64,000 nucleotides of DNA, from positions 3,836,501-3,900,500 of the forward strand of contig NZ_RHJS01000002.1 of NCBI RefSeq assembly GCF_003885045.1, in the 5' to 3' direction. Below are positions 62,773-64,000 of this stretch, piece after piece. The position numbers were made by a program, and so were the translations under genes. The notes under the pieces are model-generated. The model worked only from the letters and a program-made list of their open reading frames with translations, was not told where the DNA came from and made no database searches. Source of the DNA: Schaedlerella arabinosiphila. Its GTDB lineage: Bacteria > Bacillota > Clostridia > Lachnospirales > Lachnospiraceae. Each line of letters starts with the position of its first letter. Position 1 is the first letter of the stretch.

Positions 62773-63693
62773 TCACGATCTTTCCCGCCACTGCTCCATG
62801 CCTCCGTCGGACCATACGACCATGTTCCTGCCGGATTTTTTTGCGGTATACAGCATGGAGTCCGCAATCTTCAGATAAGTCTCATATACATCCCCGCTCT
62901 TGGGAATTACGGTGACCCCTCCCACGCTGACCGTGATCCACTGGAATACCGGAGAGTTGTGAGGGATATGCAGGTTCTCAATGGCCTGCCGGATGATTTT
63001 GAAAAACTCATAGGAAGACTGGGCGTCGTTGCCGACAAGGATCGCAACAAATTCTTCCCCGCCGTAGCGCCCCACAAAATCCGTCGCCCTGTGCAGGAAG
63101 GAGGACGCGGTCTTCGCTACACTTGTCAGAACCTTGTCTCCGGCCGGATGTCCGAAGCTGTCATTATAAATCTTAAACTTGTCTATGTCAAATATACAGA
63201 CCGAAAACGGAATCCCAAGGCGCAAAGCTTCCCGCCACTTCATACGCCACTCCTCCTCGTAGCGTCTTCTGTTTGCGATCCCGGTCAGTTCATCCACCAT
63301 AGCCAGCTTTTTATAATGCATCTGCCTGTCAAATGATCTGAGCTGGGCATTGATCCTTGCCTTTAAGATGGCCGGGACAACCGGCTTTGTAATGTAATCT
63401 ACCGCCCCCAGTGTAAGCCCCTCCTCCTCATGCTGCACATCAGAAAGACTTGTCACAATGATGACCGGAATATACCTGGTCAGAATCATGTCCTGAAGCT
63501 TTTTCAGCAGCGTAAATCCGTCCACATCCGGCATGATAATATCCATAAGGATCAAAGAATATTTTCCGGACATGGCATGGTCAAGCCCGCTGTCGGCATC
63601 ATGGCACAGGGTCACGTCATAGTCTGTTTCCAGGATTGCTTTTAAAGAATCGCCTACTACAATACTATCATCGATTAACAATATCTTGTCCAT
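62773..63693 (-). CDS. Response-regulator diguanylate cyclase
   Basis: 306 residues: a receiver domain (1-118) with acidic pair IDDS and phospho-acceptor Asp51 (LILMDIIMPD), then a GGDEF domain (about 130-300) with active-site GGEEF at 211-215 and an RxxD inhibitory site (RATD) five residues before it. It should make c-di-GMP when phosphorylated, with product feedback. AGAAGGGAAG precedes the ATG. No partner kinase is adjacent. Confidence 0.95.
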   Translation of the reverse strand: MDKILLIDDSIVVGDSLKAILETDYDVTLCHDADSGLDHAMSGKYSLILMDIIMPDVDGFTLLKKLQDMILTRYIPVIIVTSLSDVQHEEEGLTLGAVDYITKPVVPAILKARINAQLRSFDRQMHYKKLAMVDELTGIANRRRYEEEWRMKWREALRLGIPFSVCIFDIDKFKIYNDSFGHPAGDKVLTSVAKTASSFLHRATDFVGRYGGEEFVAILVGNDAQSSYEFFKIIRQAIENLHIPHNSPVFQWITVSVGGVTVIPKSGDVYETYLKIADSMLYTAKKSGRNMVVWSDGGMEQWRERS

Positions 63694-63815
63694 GAGTACT
63701 TCCCTTCTGAGGTAATCTCTCTTACTCTTTGTAGCATATCACAAAACGGGGTGAGAATCAATCCATTCTCACCCTTTCATTATGGGAGGATACGGACTGT
63801 TTTTATGCCTCTCCT

Positions 63816-64000
63816 CTAATCAAAATCGAACTTTTCAAACCTTCTATGCATTGCCTTATACCGGATTCGAACCGCCTCGTTTCCTGAGAGTACCTCCTCT
63901 TCCGTCCCTGTAAACTGGCAGCGCAGGCAGTAGTACTCCTCCTTCTCCTTATCATAAAACATATCAATGTCCAGATCCCTCATGAAGCAGGAGGGACACC
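63816..64000 (-). CDS. Zinc-ribbon-type protein, 5' end outside window
   Basis: The frame enters from the right edge and ends at TAG 63816; 61 codons are visible. They read CPSCFMRDLDIDMFYDKEK, then YYCLRCQFTGTEEE, a two-times-CxxC zinc ribbon, followed by a short basic helix (RIRYKAMHRRFEKFDFD). It resembles small uncharacterised Clostridial zinc-ribbon proteins. The start is not in view. Confidence 0.6.
   Translation of the reverse strand, partial: CPSCFMRDLDIDMFYDKEKEEYYCLRCQFTGTEEEVLSGNEAVRIRYKAMHRRFEKFDFD

Overview
The window looks like a chromosome segment of a gut-type Lachnospiraceae/Clostridia bacterium. The support is an ntp-type V-ATPase operon, the [FeFe]-hydrogenase maturases HydG and HydF with a TM1266-type regulator, Clostridia-like surface and sugar genes, AGGAGG ribosome binding sites and sigma-A promoters. 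I do not name a species.

Layout. 1-6.46 kb is an AT-rich foreign segment ending at the 3' end of a tRNA-Lys(CUU) gene: a DUF927 ATPase (cut by the window edge), five very small genes, an XRE regulator and a four-gene operon containing a DUF1643 protein. 6.5-11 kb is core-like: a sortase-anchored transglutaminase-like surface protein, a thioredoxin-like protein and TrmB. 11.2-19.9 kb is a nine-gene V-ATPase operon (G/H-C-I-K-F-E-A-B-D) with its own promoter and terminator. 20-26.4 kb holds three full copies and one deletion derivative of an Rpn/PD-(D/E)XK-family gene with its leader, interrupted by a two-gene membrane cassette.

24.2-40.8 kb is a bacteriocin/immunity-type island: an orphan LanM lanthipeptide synthetase, secreted and membrane-anchored proteins, a GHKL kinase/LytTR regulator operon ending in a 42-residue Gly-Gly peptide, a complete ABC immunity cassette, a partial paralogous cassette, a permease pair and a nucleotidyltransferase. 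Four operons here share an upstream box (AAAGGTCA-type) whose first G lies exactly 53 nt upstream of the -10. A fifth such promoter, that of the regulator operon, is split by a 1922-bp IS with a 5-bp target duplication. Removing the IS on paper restores a -10 at the same distance. I read this as a small peptide-controlled regulon whose own regulator has been uncoupled by an IS.

40.9-64 kb: a PHP(EndoQ-like)-UvrD helicase fusion with two clamp-binding-like motifs; a sugar/polyol operon (dehydrogenase, GPH transporter) beside a ROK regulator; a two-gene HEPN-like/KGGVGR-ATPase module that is a good candidate for an undescribed defence system; an IS91-type element with a decayed recombinase; a candidate structured RNA; the hydrogenase maturation genes; a PurF paralogue lacking the catalytic N-terminal Cys; an ABC-ATPase-fold protein; a GH20 hexosaminidase; a response-regulator diguanylate cyclase; and a partial zinc-ribbon gene at the right edge. 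A 46-bp repeat occurs at two places in this half.
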